Source of the DNA: UBA2231 sp964415175
GTDB taxonomy: Bacteria; Elusimicrobiota; Elusimicrobia; Elusimicrobiales; UBA9959
Reading direction: 5' to 3'
Assembly (NCBI GenBank): GCA_964415175.1
Contig: CAYPYG010000023.1
Location: forward strand, 1-48,532
Length of the DNA: 48,532 nucleotides
Shown here: piece after piece, positions 31,868-41,210 of the stretch
How the letters are laid out: the number at the start of each line of letters is the position of its first letter
Numbering within the stretch: position 1 is the first letter of the stretch
Program-made: the position numbers and the translations under genes
The notes under the pieces: generated by a model
What the model saw: the letters and a program-made list of their open reading frames with translations, nothing else
The model's database searches: none
Told to the model about the DNA's origin: nothing

Positions 31868-34456
31868 ATGACCATAAGGTTCGACAAATTCACGATAAAA
31901 GCCCAGGAGGCCGTGCAGGCCTCGGAGCAGCAGGCCGAAAAGCGCGGCCACCAGCAGGTGGAGCCGCTGCACCTGCTCCTCGCCCTCCTCGAACAGCACG
32001 AGGGCCTCATTCCCGACGTGATACGCAAACTGGGCGCCCGGCCCGAGGCGCTGGCCGGCGAGGCGGAGCGCGCCTGCTCCCGCCTGCCCAAGGTCGGCGG
32101 GGGAGAGAGATACTTCTCGTCGGGCCTTAAGAAGGTCCTGGAAGGCGCGCTCAAGGAGATGTCCGTCTTCAAGGACGAGTTCGCCTCCACCGAGCATCTT
32201 TTCCTCGCCATAGCCAAAGCTTCCGGCGACCCGGCGCAGGCCGTGCTCGCCGGCCACGGCGTGGGTCATGACGCCATTCTAAAAGCGCTGATGTCCGTGC
32301 GCGGCACCCAGCGCGTCACCGACCAGGAGCCCGAGGCCAAGTACCAGGCGCTGCAGAAATACGCGCGCGACCTGACCGACATCGCCCGCAAGGGGAAGAT
32401 GGACCCGGTCATCGGCCGCGACGAGGAAGTGCGCCGCGTCATACAGGTGCTCAGCCGCCGTACCAAGAACAACCCGGTGCTCATCGGCGAGCCGGGCGTC
32501 GGCAAGACGGCCATCGTCGAGGGGATAGCCCAGCGCATAGCCGCCGGCTCGGTGCCGGAAGGCCTCAGGAACAAGCGCCTGGTGGCGCTCGACCTGGGCG
32601 CCATGCTGGCCGGGGCCAAGTTCCGCGGCGAGTTCGAGGACCGGCTCAAGGCCGTGCTGAAAGAAATAGAGAAGGCCGAGGGCGGGGTGATACTTTTTAT
32701 CGACGAGCTGCATACGCTGGTCGGCGCCGGCGCGGCCGAGGGCGCCATAGACGCCTCCAACATGCTCAAGCCCGCCCTGGCCCGCGGCGAACTCCGCTGC
32801 GTGGGCGCCACCACGCTCAACGAGTACCAGAAATACATAGAGAAGGACGCCGCGTTGGAGCGCCGCTTCCAGCAGGTCTATGTCGGCGAGCCCGGCCCGG
32901 AGGAGACCATCGCCATACTGCGCGGCCTCAAGGAGAAATACGAGATCCATCACGGCGTGCGCATCAAGGACGCGGCCATCATAGCGGCCGCGCGGCTCTC
33001 CCACCGCTATATTACCGACCGTTTCCTGCCCGACAAGGCCATAGACCTGGTCGACGAGGCGGCCAGCTCGCTGCGCATCGAGATAGACTCCATGCCGTCG
33101 GAGCTGGACCAGCTCGAGCGCAAGGTGATCCAGCTCGAGATAGAGCGCCAGGCGCTCAAAAAAGAGACCGACAAGGCCTCCGCCGACCGGCTGAAAGCCC
33201 TTGAAAAAGAACTGGCCGACTTTAAAGAGAAGTCTTCGGCGCTCAAGCTCCGCTGGAAGGGGGAGAAGGACCTTATCTCCAGGGCACGGGGGCTCAAGGA
33301 ATCCATCGAGGCCCTCAATATCGAGGAGCAGGGCGCGCGCCGCCGCGGCGACCTGGACAAGGCCGCCGAGATACAGTACGGCAAGCTGCCCGGCGCCAAA
33401 AAGGAGCTGGAGAAGGCCGAAGAGGAACTCGCCGCCCTGCAGGCCAAGGGGGCGCTGCTCAAGGAAGAGGTGGACGAGGAGGATATCGCCCGCATCGTCT
33501 CCAAGTGGACCGGCGTGCCGGTGACCCGCATGATGGAGGGGGAGATCGCCAAGCTCGTAAAAATGGAGGAGAAGCTGCGCTCGCGCGTGGTCGGCCAGGA
33601 CGAGGCCCTCTCGCTGGTCGCCAACGCCGTGCGCCGCAGCCGGGCGGGCGTGAGCGAAGGCGCGCGCCCCATAGGCAGTTTCATCTTCCTGGGGCCCACG
33701 GGCGTCGGCAAGACCGAGCTCGCCCGCGCGCTGGCCGAGTTCCTTTTCGACGACGAAAAGGCGATGGCGCGCATCGACATGTCGGAGTACATGGAGAAGC
33801 ACTCGGTCTCGCGGCTCATCGGCGCGCCTCCCGGCTATGTCGGCTACGACGAGGGCGGCCAGCTGACCGAGCATGTCCGGCGGCGGCCCTATTCGGTCCT
33901 GCTCTTCGACGAGATAGAGAAAGCGCACCCCGACGTCTTCAATATCTTCCTCCAGGTGCTCGACGAAGGCCGCCTCACCGACGGCAAGGGCCGCACGGTG
34001 GACTTCCGCAACACCGTGGTCATCATGACCTCCAATATCGCTTCGCGGCTTATACTGGAGGCCGCCGGCAAGTCCCAGGAAAAGGTGAAGAAGGCCGTGC
34101 AGGACAGCCTGCTCGGGCATTTCAGGCCCGAGTTCCTCAACCGCGTGGACGAGACGGTGGTCTTCAACGCGCTCGGCAAAGAGGAGATCTCGCGCATCGT
34201 GGACCTGCAGCTGGCGCGCCTGTCGCGAGTGCTGGCCGGGAAGAATATCTCGCTGGAACTCGATAAGGGCGCCCGGGAGACGCTCTTCGCCGCCGGCTTC
34301 GACCCGCAGTACGGCGCGCGGCCCATGAAACGCGCCATTCAGCGGCTGGTGCAGGACCCGCTGGCCATAAAGCTCCTGGAGGGGGAGATAAAGCCGGGGT
34401 CCGCGGTGAAAGTTAAAGCCGGCGGGGACGGCGCGCTGGAGTTCCGCGCCGCCTGA
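31868..34456 (+). CDS. clpB: ClpB disaggregase chaperone
   Basis: A hexameric AAA+ disaggregase that works with DnaK to rescue aggregated proteins. The 862 residues show the Clp N-domain, first Walker A GEPGVGKTAIVEG, the coiled-coil middle domain (about 400-530), and second Walker A GPTGVGKTELARA with LLFDEIEKAHPDVFN. Length and layout are standard. GGAGGGA precedes ATG 31868. The upstream inverted repeat implies repressor control rather than a heat-shock sigma factor alone. Confidence 0.97.
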   Translation: MTIRFDKFTIKAQEAVQASEQQAEKRGHQQVEPLHLLLALLEQHEGLIPDVIRKLGARPEALAGEAERACSRLPKVGGGERYFSSGLKKVLEGALKEMSVFKDEFASTEHLFLAIAKASGDPAQAVLAGHGVGHDAILKALMSVRGTQRVTDQEPEAKYQALQKYARDLTDIARKGKMDPVIGRDEEVRRVIQVLSRRTKNNPVLIGEPGVGKTAIVEGIAQRIAAGSVPEGLRNKRLVALDLGAMLAGAKFRGEFEDRLKAVLKEIEKAEGGVILFIDELHTLVGAGAAEGAIDASNMLKPALARGELRCVGATTLNEYQKYIEKDAALERRFQQVYVGEPGPEETIAILRGLKEKYEIHHGVRIKDAAIIAAARLSHRYITDRFLPDKAIDLVDEAASSLRIEIDSMPSELDQLERKVIQLEIERQALKKETDKASADRLKALEKELADFKEKSSALKLRWKGEKDLISRARGLKESIEALNIEEQGARRRGDLDKAAEIQYGKLPGAKKELEKAEEELAALQAKGALLKEEVDEEDIARIVSKWTGVPVTRMMEGEIAKLVKMEEKLRSRVVGQDEALSLVANAVRRSRAGVSEGARPIGSFIFLGPTGVGKTELARALAEFLFDDEKAMARIDMSEYMEKHSVSRLIGAPPGYVGYDEGGQLTEHVRRRPYSVLLFDEIEKAHPDVFNIFLQVLDEGRLTDGKGRTVDFRNTVVIMTSNIASRLILEAAGKSQEKVKKAVQDSLLGHFRPEFLNRVDETVVFNALGKEEISRIVDLQLARLSRVLAGKNISLELDKGARETLFAAGFDPQYGARPMKRAIQRLVQDPLAIKLLEGEIKPGSAVKVKAGGDGALEFRAA

Positions 34457-34496
34457 CGGTACGGCCGCGTGCCGGTGCGGCCGGTTCTCAATGTGC

Positions 34497-34502
34497 TAGA
34501 AT
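34497..34502 (+). promoter_or_regulatory. Extended -10 before the membrane/TPR gene
   Basis: TGCTAGAAT (34494-34502) is an extended -10. The same TAGAAT hexamer recurs before the island genes at 41211 and 42922. There is no matching -35. Confidence 0.4.
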
Positions 34503-34580
34503 CTGGGTTCGCTCGCCGGGTTCCGGCCCCTGCCGCCTGGAATCTTCCCGGACCCGCCGGCTTCGAACCGTTCCCGGAAA

Positions 34581-36680
34581 ATGCCGCCGCCTTCGATAAG
34601 AACTTTTTCAGCAGGACCGGTTTTCACGGCCGCGAAACTCCTGCTGCCGGTCCTTTTCCTGCTCGCGGCTTTCATCGCCTTTAAGAACGCGCCTCATATC
34701 TACCATGAACTGCCCCTGGCGAAAATGGACGGCGGCGAGAGCCTGCTCCATGGCATACCGGCGCCCGTCTTCCCGCGGGAGATGCCCCTGGCGTCCGTGG
34801 CCGCGGCTTTCCTGCAGAACCACGCGGCGCGGAAGGACCGGGAGGATTATCTCGCCGCGGGCTTCGTCCTGTGCCTTCTGTGTTTCGCTTCGCTCTCGTC
34901 CCTCCTTCAGAACCCGTTCCAGGGCTGGCTCTCTTTCGCGCTCCTCTCCGCTTTCTGGGCCTTCGGCGCCGGCGGGGCGGTAACGCCGGACCTCGAGCAG
35001 CTGCTGTACTCGGCCGCCCTGGCCGCCTGCGCGGCCGCGCTGGCGGCGGCTTTCCGTTCGCCTTCCCGCCTGACCTGGGCCCTGGCCGGTTCCGCCCTGG
35101 CGATGAGCCTGCTGGTAAGAAGCACGATGTTCCTGTTCCCGGCGCTGCTGGCCGCGGCGGGGCTGTTCCCGGCCCTGCGCCGGTTCCCCGCCCCGAAACC
35201 GGCCCACTTCGCCGTTCTTTTCGCCGCGCCCCTGCTGGTGATCGGCGGCTGGTTCTATATGAACAAGGCCGTCTTCTCGCGCTCCGTCTTCCTGGAATCA
35301 GCGAGGGCCCATTCCAACATGATAACCGGCGCTCTGGGCGTGGTGTCCACCATCGAGGGGGACGCGTACAAGCTGGCCGGCCTGACGCCGGAAGACAATA
35401 TCCCGGCCTGGGCGGCCGGCGAGATAGCGCGCCATCCTTTCCGCTACGCGGTCTCGGTACTGCGCAGGCTGGGGACGGTCCTTTCGCGGCATCTCCTGCT
35501 GCTCGCCGCCGCGCTGGCCGGTTTCTGGTTTTTTCGCGCGGACAGGGGTTTCCGGGCCCTCGGCGCGCTTGCGCTCTATTTCCTCCTTATCCACTGTTCC
35601 ATGTCGGTGGAGGAACGCTATTTCGTTCCTTTCTGGGCGCTGCTGATCCCCGCCGCCGCCGCCCCGCTGGCGCCGCTGACGGAAAAACTCCGGGCCTTCT
35701 ACGGGGAAAAGAGGTCCGCGGCGCTGCACGCCGCGCCGTTCCTCCCGCTGGCCGCCCTTTCGCTCTTCGTTCTCGGCCTGGTGCTGCTCTATCCCGCGCG
35801 GGCGCGAAGCCGGCCGCCCGGGCCGGATACGATGACCGCGCTCCTGGCCGCACACCCTCTGGATCCCTGGCTGCACAATAAACTGGGCGGGCTTTACCTC
35901 GGGGAGGGGCGCTCCGCGGCCGCGGCGGCGGCCTTCGGGCGGGCCTATGAATTGAGCGGCAACGACGAGTATCTCAGTTCCCGCGCCCTGGCGCTGATGT
36001 CCGCCGGCGCCTACGGGGAGATGAATTCGCTGTTTTCCGCGCATGACGCGGGATACAAAGGGATGCTGGTGCGGATGCTCTACGAATTAAAGACGGGGAA
36101 AACCCGCGACGCCGCCGCGACTTTCAGGTCGGCCGGGGAAAGGCACCTGAAGGAAACCTGCTATTTAAGGGACATGCAGGGCCCCTATGAGGCCGGCATT
36201 TATTCCAAACTGCTGGGCTCCGATACGAGGCTCAGGGATATACATCTCACAGCGCTGCTGCGCCTGCTGCCGTTCGAGGAAAGGCTGGGCCTGCTCGAGG
36301 GGTTGTCCGCCATCGGCCTGGACGAACCCTCGTTCGAGATAATGCTGGAACTCCAAGGGCTGGGAAGATATGCCGAAGCGAAGAAGATCGCCGGACGGCT
36401 GGTGGCCGGCAGCCCCGGCGATCCCGACTATCTTAACGCCGCCGGCGTACTGGAATGTCTCTCCGGCGATCTCCAGGCGGGGGCGGAGCTCCTGCGCAGG
36501 GCCATCCGGGCGTCCCCGGACTACATCCCCTCCTATCTGAGTCTCGCCGCCGTTTATCACCGGTCGGGACGGCTGGAGGAATCCGCGCGGGTCTACAGGG
36601 ACGCGGCGGAGCGGTGCCGTGACGACTCCGAGGTCTGCAGGGCGGCGCGGGAACTGGCCGCGGGGGATCACTCCAGGTAG
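34581..36680 (+). CDS. Polytopic membrane protein with C-terminal TPR repeats
   Basis: The 699-residue protein has about ten hydrophobic segments in its first ~420 residues and then tetratricopeptide-like repeats to the end (LHNKLGGLYLGEGRSAAAAAAFGRAYELSG; later DYLNAAGVLECLSGD and YIPSYLSLAAVYHRSGRLEESARVY). The membrane part resembles GT-C type glycosyltransferases in general topology (HELPLAKMDGGES early, EERYFVPFWALLIPA late), but I see no decisive catalytic signature. The Shine-Dalgarno is poor. Its last 13 bases overlap the end of the convergent SIMPL gene. Confidence 0.65.
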   Translation: MPPPSIRTFSAGPVFTAAKLLLPVLFLLAAFIAFKNAPHIYHELPLAKMDGGESLLHGIPAPVFPREMPLASVAAAFLQNHAARKDREDYLAAGFVLCLLCFASLSSLLQNPFQGWLSFALLSAFWAFGAGGAVTPDLEQLLYSAALAACAAALAAAFRSPSRLTWALAGSALAMSLLVRSTMFLFPALLAAAGLFPALRRFPAPKPAHFAVLFAAPLLVIGGWFYMNKAVFSRSVFLESARAHSNMITGALGVVSTIEGDAYKLAGLTPEDNIPAWAAGEIARHPFRYAVSVLRRLGTVLSRHLLLLAAALAGFWFFRADRGFRALGALALYFLLIHCSMSVEERYFVPFWALLIPAAAAPLAPLTEKLRAFYGEKRSAALHAAPFLPLAALSLFVLGLVLLYPARARSRPPGPDTMTALLAAHPLDPWLHNKLGGLYLGEGRSAAAAAAFGRAYELSGNDEYLSSRALALMSAGAYGEMNSLFSAHDAGYKGMLVRMLYELKTGKTRDAAATFRSAGERHLKETCYLRDMQGPYEAGIYSKLLGSDTRLRDIHLTALLRLLPFEERLGLLEGLSAIGLDEPSFEIMLELQGLGRYAEAKKIAGRLVAGSPGDPDYLNAAGVLECLSGDLQAGAELLRRAIRASPDYIPSYLSLAAVYHRSGRLEESARVYRDAAERCRDDSEVCRAARELAAGDHSR

Positions 36681-37414
36681 TACTCCAGCGTGGAGACGAC
36701 GCGCACCTTCTTTTCCTTCTGCTGGCTCTCCTGCGCGTCGGGGGTCTGGTAAAGCGGCAGTATGCTGAACTGGCCCTGCGAAGCGGACTTTATCTCGCCG
36801 ACGCGGGACCCCGAATTGCGGGCGAACTCCTCGGCCGCCTCCTTGGCGCTGGCCGTGGCTTCCTTTATCATCTCGGGCTTGACGTCGTTGAGCTTCGTGA
36901 AGAGGTAGGAGACCGACGGCGGATAGGATTCCCCGTCGAAAATCACGCCTTTCTTGAGCAGTTCGTCGGTCCTGCCGACCAGCTTTTCTATCGCGTCCAC
37001 CTTGCCGGTGCGCACCGTTATCGTCTGCTTGAGTATGTAGCGGTTGTCGGCCCCTATCTTGTCGGAGCGGTAGGGGTTGGCCATCAGGTCGTTGGTCTCC
37101 AGCCGGCCGGTCATTATCTCGTCCTGCTGCAGTCCGCCGTCCGCGAGGAATTTCACCGCGGCTTTCTGGTCGGCCTTCAGCTTGTCCCGCAGGGATTCCA
37201 GGTTCCCGCCGGTGCGGATGATGCGCAGGTTCCATACCGCCATGTCCGCCTTCACTTCCCGCTCGGCCAGCCCTTTCACCGTCACGGTGCGGTCAAAGGC
37301 CTTCGCCCTGTAATAATACCTGCCGGGCAGGAAGCCTCCCAGCGCTATCCCCAAAGCTATTATGCCGGCCAGCGCCAGCCGGTTCTTCTTTTCCTGTTCG
37401 GTGAGTCCCGTCAT
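36668..37414 (-). CDS. SIMPL domain (DUF541) protein
   Basis: The 248-residue protein has an N-terminal membrane anchor (LALAGIIALGIALGGFLPG) and a SIMPL/DUF541 domain: RTVTVKGLAEREVKADMAVW, then alternating helices and strands with LLKKGVIFDG and AKEAAEEFARNSGSRVGEI. Its function is poorly defined; relatives are periplasmic or surface proteins, some protective against oxidative stress. AGGAGG before the ATG (complement 37412-37414) fixes the start, although the frame stays open further upstream. The 3' end overlaps the convergent gene by 13 bases. Confidence 0.85.
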   Translation of the reverse strand: MTGLTEQEKKNRLALAGIIALGIALGGFLPGRYYYRAKAFDRTVTVKGLAEREVKADMAVWNLRIIRTGGNLESLRDKLKADQKAAVKFLADGGLQQDEIMTGRLETNDLMANPYRSDKIGADNRYILKQTITVRTGKVDAIEKLVGRTDELLKKGVIFDGESYPPSVSYLFTKLNDVKPEMIKEATASAKEAAEEFARNSGSRVGEIKSASQGQFSILPLYQTPDAQESQQKEKKVRVVSTLEYYLE

Positions 37415-37513
37415 TCCGCCTCCTTGAAGTGGGAACCGTGTTCCGTCCGTTTTTATTGTATAAAATATGGCCATGACCGCCTTGAACGAAACACGGGCCG
37501 AGGGGCAGAAAAA

Positions 37514-38515
37514 TTGAAACGCGTACTTCTCCTTGGGGCTTCCGGCCTGCTCAGCGGCGCGGCGCGCGAGGCCTTCCTCGCCGCAGGGCACGATGTCTCC
37601 GTGGTTTCGCGCGGTTCGCGCCCGCTGCCGCCGCATCCGCGGCTGACCCCGCTGGCCGCCGACCGGCGTGACGCCGCCTCGCTCTCCGCCGCTCTCTCCG
37701 GAGAAAAATTCGACTTTACCTGCGATTTCCTCGCCTACGACGGGGACGATGTGTCCCGCCTCTTCGCGGTTCCCGGATTCTCGCCCGGCCGTTTCGCGAT
37801 GATCTCGAGCGGGCAGGTCTATCTTGTGACGGAGGGGAGAACCCCGCCTTTCCGCGAGGGCGATTCGGAAGCGCCGCTCATGCCAGCGCCGCCGGAGGGC
37901 ACGCGCGACAGGCGCGAATGGGATTACGGCATGGGCAAGCGCGCCGCCGAGGCGACCCTCAGGCTCGAGGCTTCCGCGCTCGGTTTCCCGGCGCTGGCGC
38001 TGCGCCTGCCCGTGGTGCAGGGAGAGATAGACGGTTCATCGCGCCTCTGGGCCTGGCTGGAGCGGATGAAGGACGGCGGACCGGTGCTGCTTCCCGACGG
38101 GGGGGCGCAGCCCGTCAGGTTCGTTTACGCCTCCGACGCGGCAGCCGCGCTGCTGAGGCTGGCGGAAATGAAGGACTGGCCGGCACTGCCGGCGCTCAAC
38201 CTGTCCCAGCCCGCGGATATCCCGCTGAAAGAATTTCTCCGACTGGCCGCCGACCTGGCGGGATTGCGCCCGCGCTTCGTCCCGGTCGCCGGGGAAGCTC
38301 TGGCGGCCGCCGGCCTGGCCGACGCCTGCGCGCCCTACTGGGGCCGCTGGTGCTCGCGCCTCGACCCCTCCGCCGCTTTCGCCCTGGGCTTCGCCGCGCG
38401 CGGCCCGCGGGAATATATGCCCTCCGTCGTCCGCGCCCATCTGGACGCCCCGCCGCGGTCCCATCCCGGCTACGCCGGCCGCGCCGAAGAGTTGGCCCTC
38501 GCCGCCCGCCTTTGA
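37514..38515 (+). CDS. NAD(P)-dependent epimerase/reductase-like protein (extended SDR)
   Basis: The 333-residue protein has a Rossmann N-terminus (KRVLLLGASGLLSG) and the SDR catalytic pair YGMGK (Tyr-x-x-x-Lys), with SSGQVY upstream supplying the Ser. This suggests a nucleotide-sugar epimerase, dehydratase or related reductase; the substrate is unknown. The start is a TTG at 37514, chosen because GAGGGG lies at correct spacing and the Rossmann strand begins right there. A TATAAA box lies at 37459-37464. Confidence 0.83.
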   Translation: MKRVLLLGASGLLSGAAREAFLAAGHDVSVVSRGSRPLPPHPRLTPLAADRRDAASLSAALSGEKFDFTCDFLAYDGDDVSRLFAVPGFSPGRFAMISSGQVYLVTEGRTPPFREGDSEAPLMPAPPEGTRDRREWDYGMGKRAAEATLRLEASALGFPALALRLPVVQGEIDGSSRLWAWLERMKDGGPVLLPDGGAQPVRFVYASDAAAALLRLAEMKDWPALPALNLSQPADIPLKEFLRLAADLAGLRPRFVPVAGEALAAAGLADACAPYWGRWCSRLDPSAAFALGFAARGPREYMPSVVRAHLDAPPRSHPGYAGRAEELALAARL

Positions 38516-38536
38516 GCCATCCCGGATTTAAAAGGA

Positions 38537-38542
38537 TATAAT
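38537..38542 (+). promoter_or_regulatory. argF -10 box
   Basis: A consensus TATAAT, with TTGAGC at 38512-38517 as a -35 candidate at a long 19-nt spacing. The transcript would have a roughly 47-nt leader. Confidence 0.6.
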
Positions 38543-38595
38543 ATCTCCGCCGCCCCGCTGGGCGCCGCTTTCCTACTTTAAACAAGGAGAAACCT

Positions 38596-39600
38596 ATGGC
38601 CTTCAACCTTCGCAACCGTCATTTCCTCAAGGAGCTCGATTTTACCAAGCAGGAGCTCCAGTTCCTGCTCAAACTCGCCGCCGACCTAAAGGAAGCCAAG
38701 TACGCCGGCACCGAGCAGCAGAAGCTCAAGGGCAAGAACATCGCCCTCATCTTCGAGAAGACCTCCACCCGCACCCGCTGCGCCTTCGAAGTGGCCGCCC
38801 ACGACCAGGGCGCGCATGTCACCTATCTCGAGCCCACCGGCTCGCAGATGGGCCACAAAGAGACCGTCAAGGATACCGCGCGCGTGCTGGGCCGCATGTA
38901 CGACGGCATCGAGTACCGCGGCTTCGGCCAGGAGATAGTCGAGGAACTGGCCAAGTACGCGGGCGTCCCCGTCTGGAACGGCCTCACCAACCAGTGGCAT
39001 CCCACGCAGATGCTGGCCGACGTGCTGACCATGACCGAGCACTGCTCCAAGCCGCTCGAGAAGATCGCCTACGCCTATGTCGGCGACGCCCGCTTTAACA
39101 TGGGCCGCTCGCTGCTCGTCATCGGCTCTATACTGGGCATGGACGTGCGCATCTGCGCGACCAAAGGCCTGCTGCCCGACGCGGAGCTCATCGACAAATG
39201 CAAGGAGATAGCCAAAACCTCCGGCGCCCGCGTCATGATAACCTCCAATCCCGCCCAGGCCGTCAAAGGCGTCGATTTCATCCACACCGACGTGTGGGTC
39301 TCGATGGGCGAGCCCAAGGAAGTCTGGGCCGAGCGCATCAAGCTGCTCAAGCCCTACCAGGTCACGCCGGCGCTGATGAAGAAGTCGGGCAATAAGAACG
39401 TCAAGTTCATGCACTGTCTGCCGGCCTTCCACAACGCCGACACCAAGGTGGGAAAACAGGTCAGCGAGCAGTTCGGCCTCAAGAACGGCATCGAGGTGAC
39501 CGAGGACGTCTTCGAGTCGCCCGCCTGCGTCGCCTTCGACCAGGCCGAGAACCGCATGCACACCATCAAGGCCGTCATGGTCGCCACGCTGGGCGCCTGA
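38596..39600 (+). CDS. argF: Ornithine carbamoyltransferase
   Basis: Joins carbamoyl phosphate and ornithine to make citrulline, in arginine biosynthesis or, run in reverse, in arginine breakdown. The 334 residues carry STRTR (57-61), the HPTQ motif for carbamoyl phosphate and HCLPAFHN for ornithine. AGGAG precedes ATG 38596. No other arg genes are adjacent, and a strong terminator follows. HypF, the other carbamoyl-phosphate user here, is far away and unlinked. Confidence 0.96.
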   Translation: MAFNLRNRHFLKELDFTKQELQFLLKLAADLKEAKYAGTEQQKLKGKNIALIFEKTSTRTRCAFEVAAHDQGAHVTYLEPTGSQMGHKETVKDTARVLGRMYDGIEYRGFGQEIVEELAKYAGVPVWNGLTNQWHPTQMLADVLTMTEHCSKPLEKIAYAYVGDARFNMGRSLLVIGSILGMDVRICATKGLLPDAELIDKCKEIAKTSGARVMITSNPAQAVKGVDFIHTDVWVSMGEPKEVWAERIKLLKPYQVTPALMKKSGNKNVKFMHCLPAFHNADTKVGKQVSEQFGLKNGIEVTEDVFESPACVAFDQAENRMHTIKAVMVATLGA

Positions 39601-39609
39601 ACGGCATCG

Positions 39610-39647
39610 CCGCGGCCGGGAACTCTCTCCCGGCCGCGGTTTTTTTT
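39610..39647 (+). terminator. Rho-independent terminator after argF
   Basis: CCGCGGCCGGGA and TCCCGGCCGCGG are a perfect 12-bp stem with a 6-nt loop, followed by eight Ts. Confidence 0.97.
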
Positions 39648-39664
39648 GTTATTGCGGAGGACGA

Positions 39665-40063
39665 GTGACGGTTGAATTAAGTCTGCTGGCGCTGCTGGGA
39701 ACGAGTTTTCTGGCCTCCACCGTCGTGCCTGTCAGCTCCGAGGCCGCGCTCTTCGCCGCGCTGAAACTGGAACCGGGCCTTTTCTGGCCGGCCCTGGCGG
39801 TCGCCACGCTGGGAAATACCGCCGGCGGCATGACCACCTACCTCATCGGGCGCTACGGCGCATCCAGAAAGCCCCTGCCCCAGCTCGAGCGGGTGAGCCG
39901 TCACGGGGTCCCGCTGCTTTTCTTCGCCTGGCTGCCCGTCGTCGGCGACGGTTTCTGCCTGGCCGCCGGCTGGGCCCGCCTCAACTGGCTTTCCGTCGCG
40001 CTGGTCTCGGCCGCCGGCCGTTTCCTGCGCTACTGGCTGATCGCCGGGGGCGCGCTCTGGTGA
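39665..40063 (+). CDS. YqaA-like small membrane protein (DedA/VTT superfamily)
   Basis: The 132-residue protein has about four hydrophobic segments and features of the YqaA branch: SSEAALFAAL near the start, ATLGNTAGGMTTYLIGRYG in the middle, and FFAWLPVVGDGFCLAAGW. These are putative lipid or small-molecule transporters of the inner membrane; the function is not established. The start is a GTG at 39665 behind GGAGGA. Confidence 0.83.
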   Translation: MTVELSLLALLGTSFLASTVVPVSSEAALFAALKLEPGLFWPALAVATLGNTAGGMTTYLIGRYGASRKPLPQLERVSRHGVPLLFFAWLPVVGDGFCLAAGWARLNWLSVALVSAAGRFLRYWLIAGGALW

Positions 40064-40064
40064 G

Positions 40065-40087
40065 CCGGAGGGCTTCTCCGGGCCTTT
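40065..40087. terminator. Weak terminator-like hairpin after the YqaA-like gene
   Basis: CCGGAG-GGCTT-CTCCGG is followed by GCCTTTA. The stem is good but the T-run is short. Confidence 0.4.
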
Positions 40088-40139
40088 AAGCGCGGGACTT
40101 CGTGGGGGGAGTGGCTGCGGCGACGGGAGAGCGGGGGGC

Positions 40140-40997
40140 TCAAAGCGGCGTTTTCAGTACGACGACTTCGACCCTCCGGTTCCTGGACCGTCCTTCTTCC
40201 GTCGCATTGTCGGCGAGGGGGTGGGAAGCTCCCATCCCGCTGTGCGCCAGGCGGGCCGCGGCTATCCCGGCGTTGACGAGATAGCGGTATACCTTGACGG
40301 CCCTTTCGCGGGACAGGAGCAGGTTCCTTTGCGGGGAACCGCTCGAATCGGTGTAACCCCTTACGACCGCCGTCTTTTCCGGATAACTCTTCAGAAAGGA
40401 GTAGATCTCCCGCAGCGCCGGGAGAGACTCTTCCAGGATACCGCTCTGGCCCGGCTTGAATATCGCGCGCTCCGCGATGCCGATGACCAGGCCTTCATCG
40501 GTGTAGCGGAACAGCAATTTCCTGTCGGAGAGGTGCCTTATCCCCAGCGGGGTCGAGAGACTGATGAGGGTTTTCCCGGTCGCATGCGCCTTCCCGCCGG
40601 GATCCGTCCATGCCAGCCTGACGCGGTAGAAACCGTCCGGCAGCGGGTCTCCGGAGGAGGAAGTCCCGTTCCAGCGCAAAACCGCCCCGGGGAGCCTGTT
40701 CCTGCCCTGGATAAAACTCACCTTGCGGTCCTTGTTGTCGAAGATCTGTATCTGCCACGCGCCGACTTCGTCCTGCCCGGCGTCTTCCGTCAGCTCATCC
40801 GGCGCGGCGGGCTTCCTGATCGCGAACGTCATGGGCGGGTCGGCCGGGTCCGGCGTGGTCCGCTGCATGATTACCAGCTCGAGTTTTTCCAGTACATCGA
40901 AGTCCGAGAACGCGGGATGGCCGGGCCGCGCCGGCGTCAGCACCAGCAGCGCGAGCGCCATAAGAATGGTATTCACCAATGGCAGTTTTCTTCCCAT
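40140..40997 (-). CDS. OmpA-domain outer-membrane/periplasmic protein
   Basis: The 285-residue protein has a signal peptide (LPLVNTILMALALLVLTPARP), a middle region with a FlgD-like fragment (RWNGTSSSGDPLPDGFYRVRLAW, here given for its Gly-Pro-Asp-Gly turn), and a C-terminal OmpA peptidoglycan-binding domain: GYTDSSGSPQRNLLLSRERA, GASHPLADN and RNRRVEV. It probably tethers the envelope to peptidoglycan. The start was set at the ATG at complement 40995-40997, because an upstream in-frame ATG falls within the promoter -10. Confidence 0.87.
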   Translation of the reverse strand: MGRKLPLVNTILMALALLVLTPARPGHPAFSDFDVLEKLELVIMQRTTPDPADPPMTFAIRKPAAPDELTEDAGQDEVGAWQIQIFDNKDRKVSFIQGRNRLPGAVLRWNGTSSSGDPLPDGFYRVRLAWTDPGGKAHATGKTLISLSTPLGIRHLSDRKLLFRYTDEGLVIGIAERAIFKPGQSGILEESLPALREIYSFLKSYPEKTAVVRGYTDSSGSPQRNLLLSRERAVKVYRYLVNAGIAAARLAHSGMGASHPLADNATEEGRSRNRRVEVVVLKTPL

Positions 40998-41013
40998 AAC
41001 ACCCCCCCGGGGC

Positions 41014-41042
41014 ATTGTATAACAAAAACCCCTCTATTTCAA
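41014..41042 (-). promoter_or_regulatory. Promoter of the OmpA-domain gene
   Basis: On the minus strand TTGAAA (complement 41037-41042), 17 nt, then TACAAT (complement 41014-41019). Transcription would start about 10 bases before the chosen ATG, leaving room for the G-rich ribosome site. Confidence 0.78.
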
Positions 41043-41076
41043 ATGAAGTTGGACAAGAACGCGCGCCGTCGTTCCC

Positions 41077-41184
41077 GGCCTGGCTGCCCTACCTGTCCCC
41101 GCCATCCATGATACGGCGAAATTTACTGCCCGGGATGCCGCAATAAAGCCTGTTCATGACAGATGTGCTGTTTGCTAGAATAAT
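41077..41184 (+). repeat. Duplicated upstream sequence, copy A
   Basis: This sequence precedes the first island gene and is clearly related to copy B at 42802-42897. Shared landmarks in the same order are GGCCTG, a C-rich stretch, ATGAT-CGGCG, CCGGG-ATGCC, and a TAGAAT -10 followed by ATCAA or CAA. In the best ~45-nt block I estimate three-quarters or more identity. It probably carries the promoter (TAGAAT 41176-41181) of the 41211 gene. Confidence 0.7.
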
Positions 41185-41210
41185 CAAGTCGGGGCGAAGT
41201 TAGGGGATAT

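Noticed and set aside
32279..34120. Long minus-strand open frame inside clpB
   Set aside because: Shadow of clpB; no recognisable domain and no start signals.
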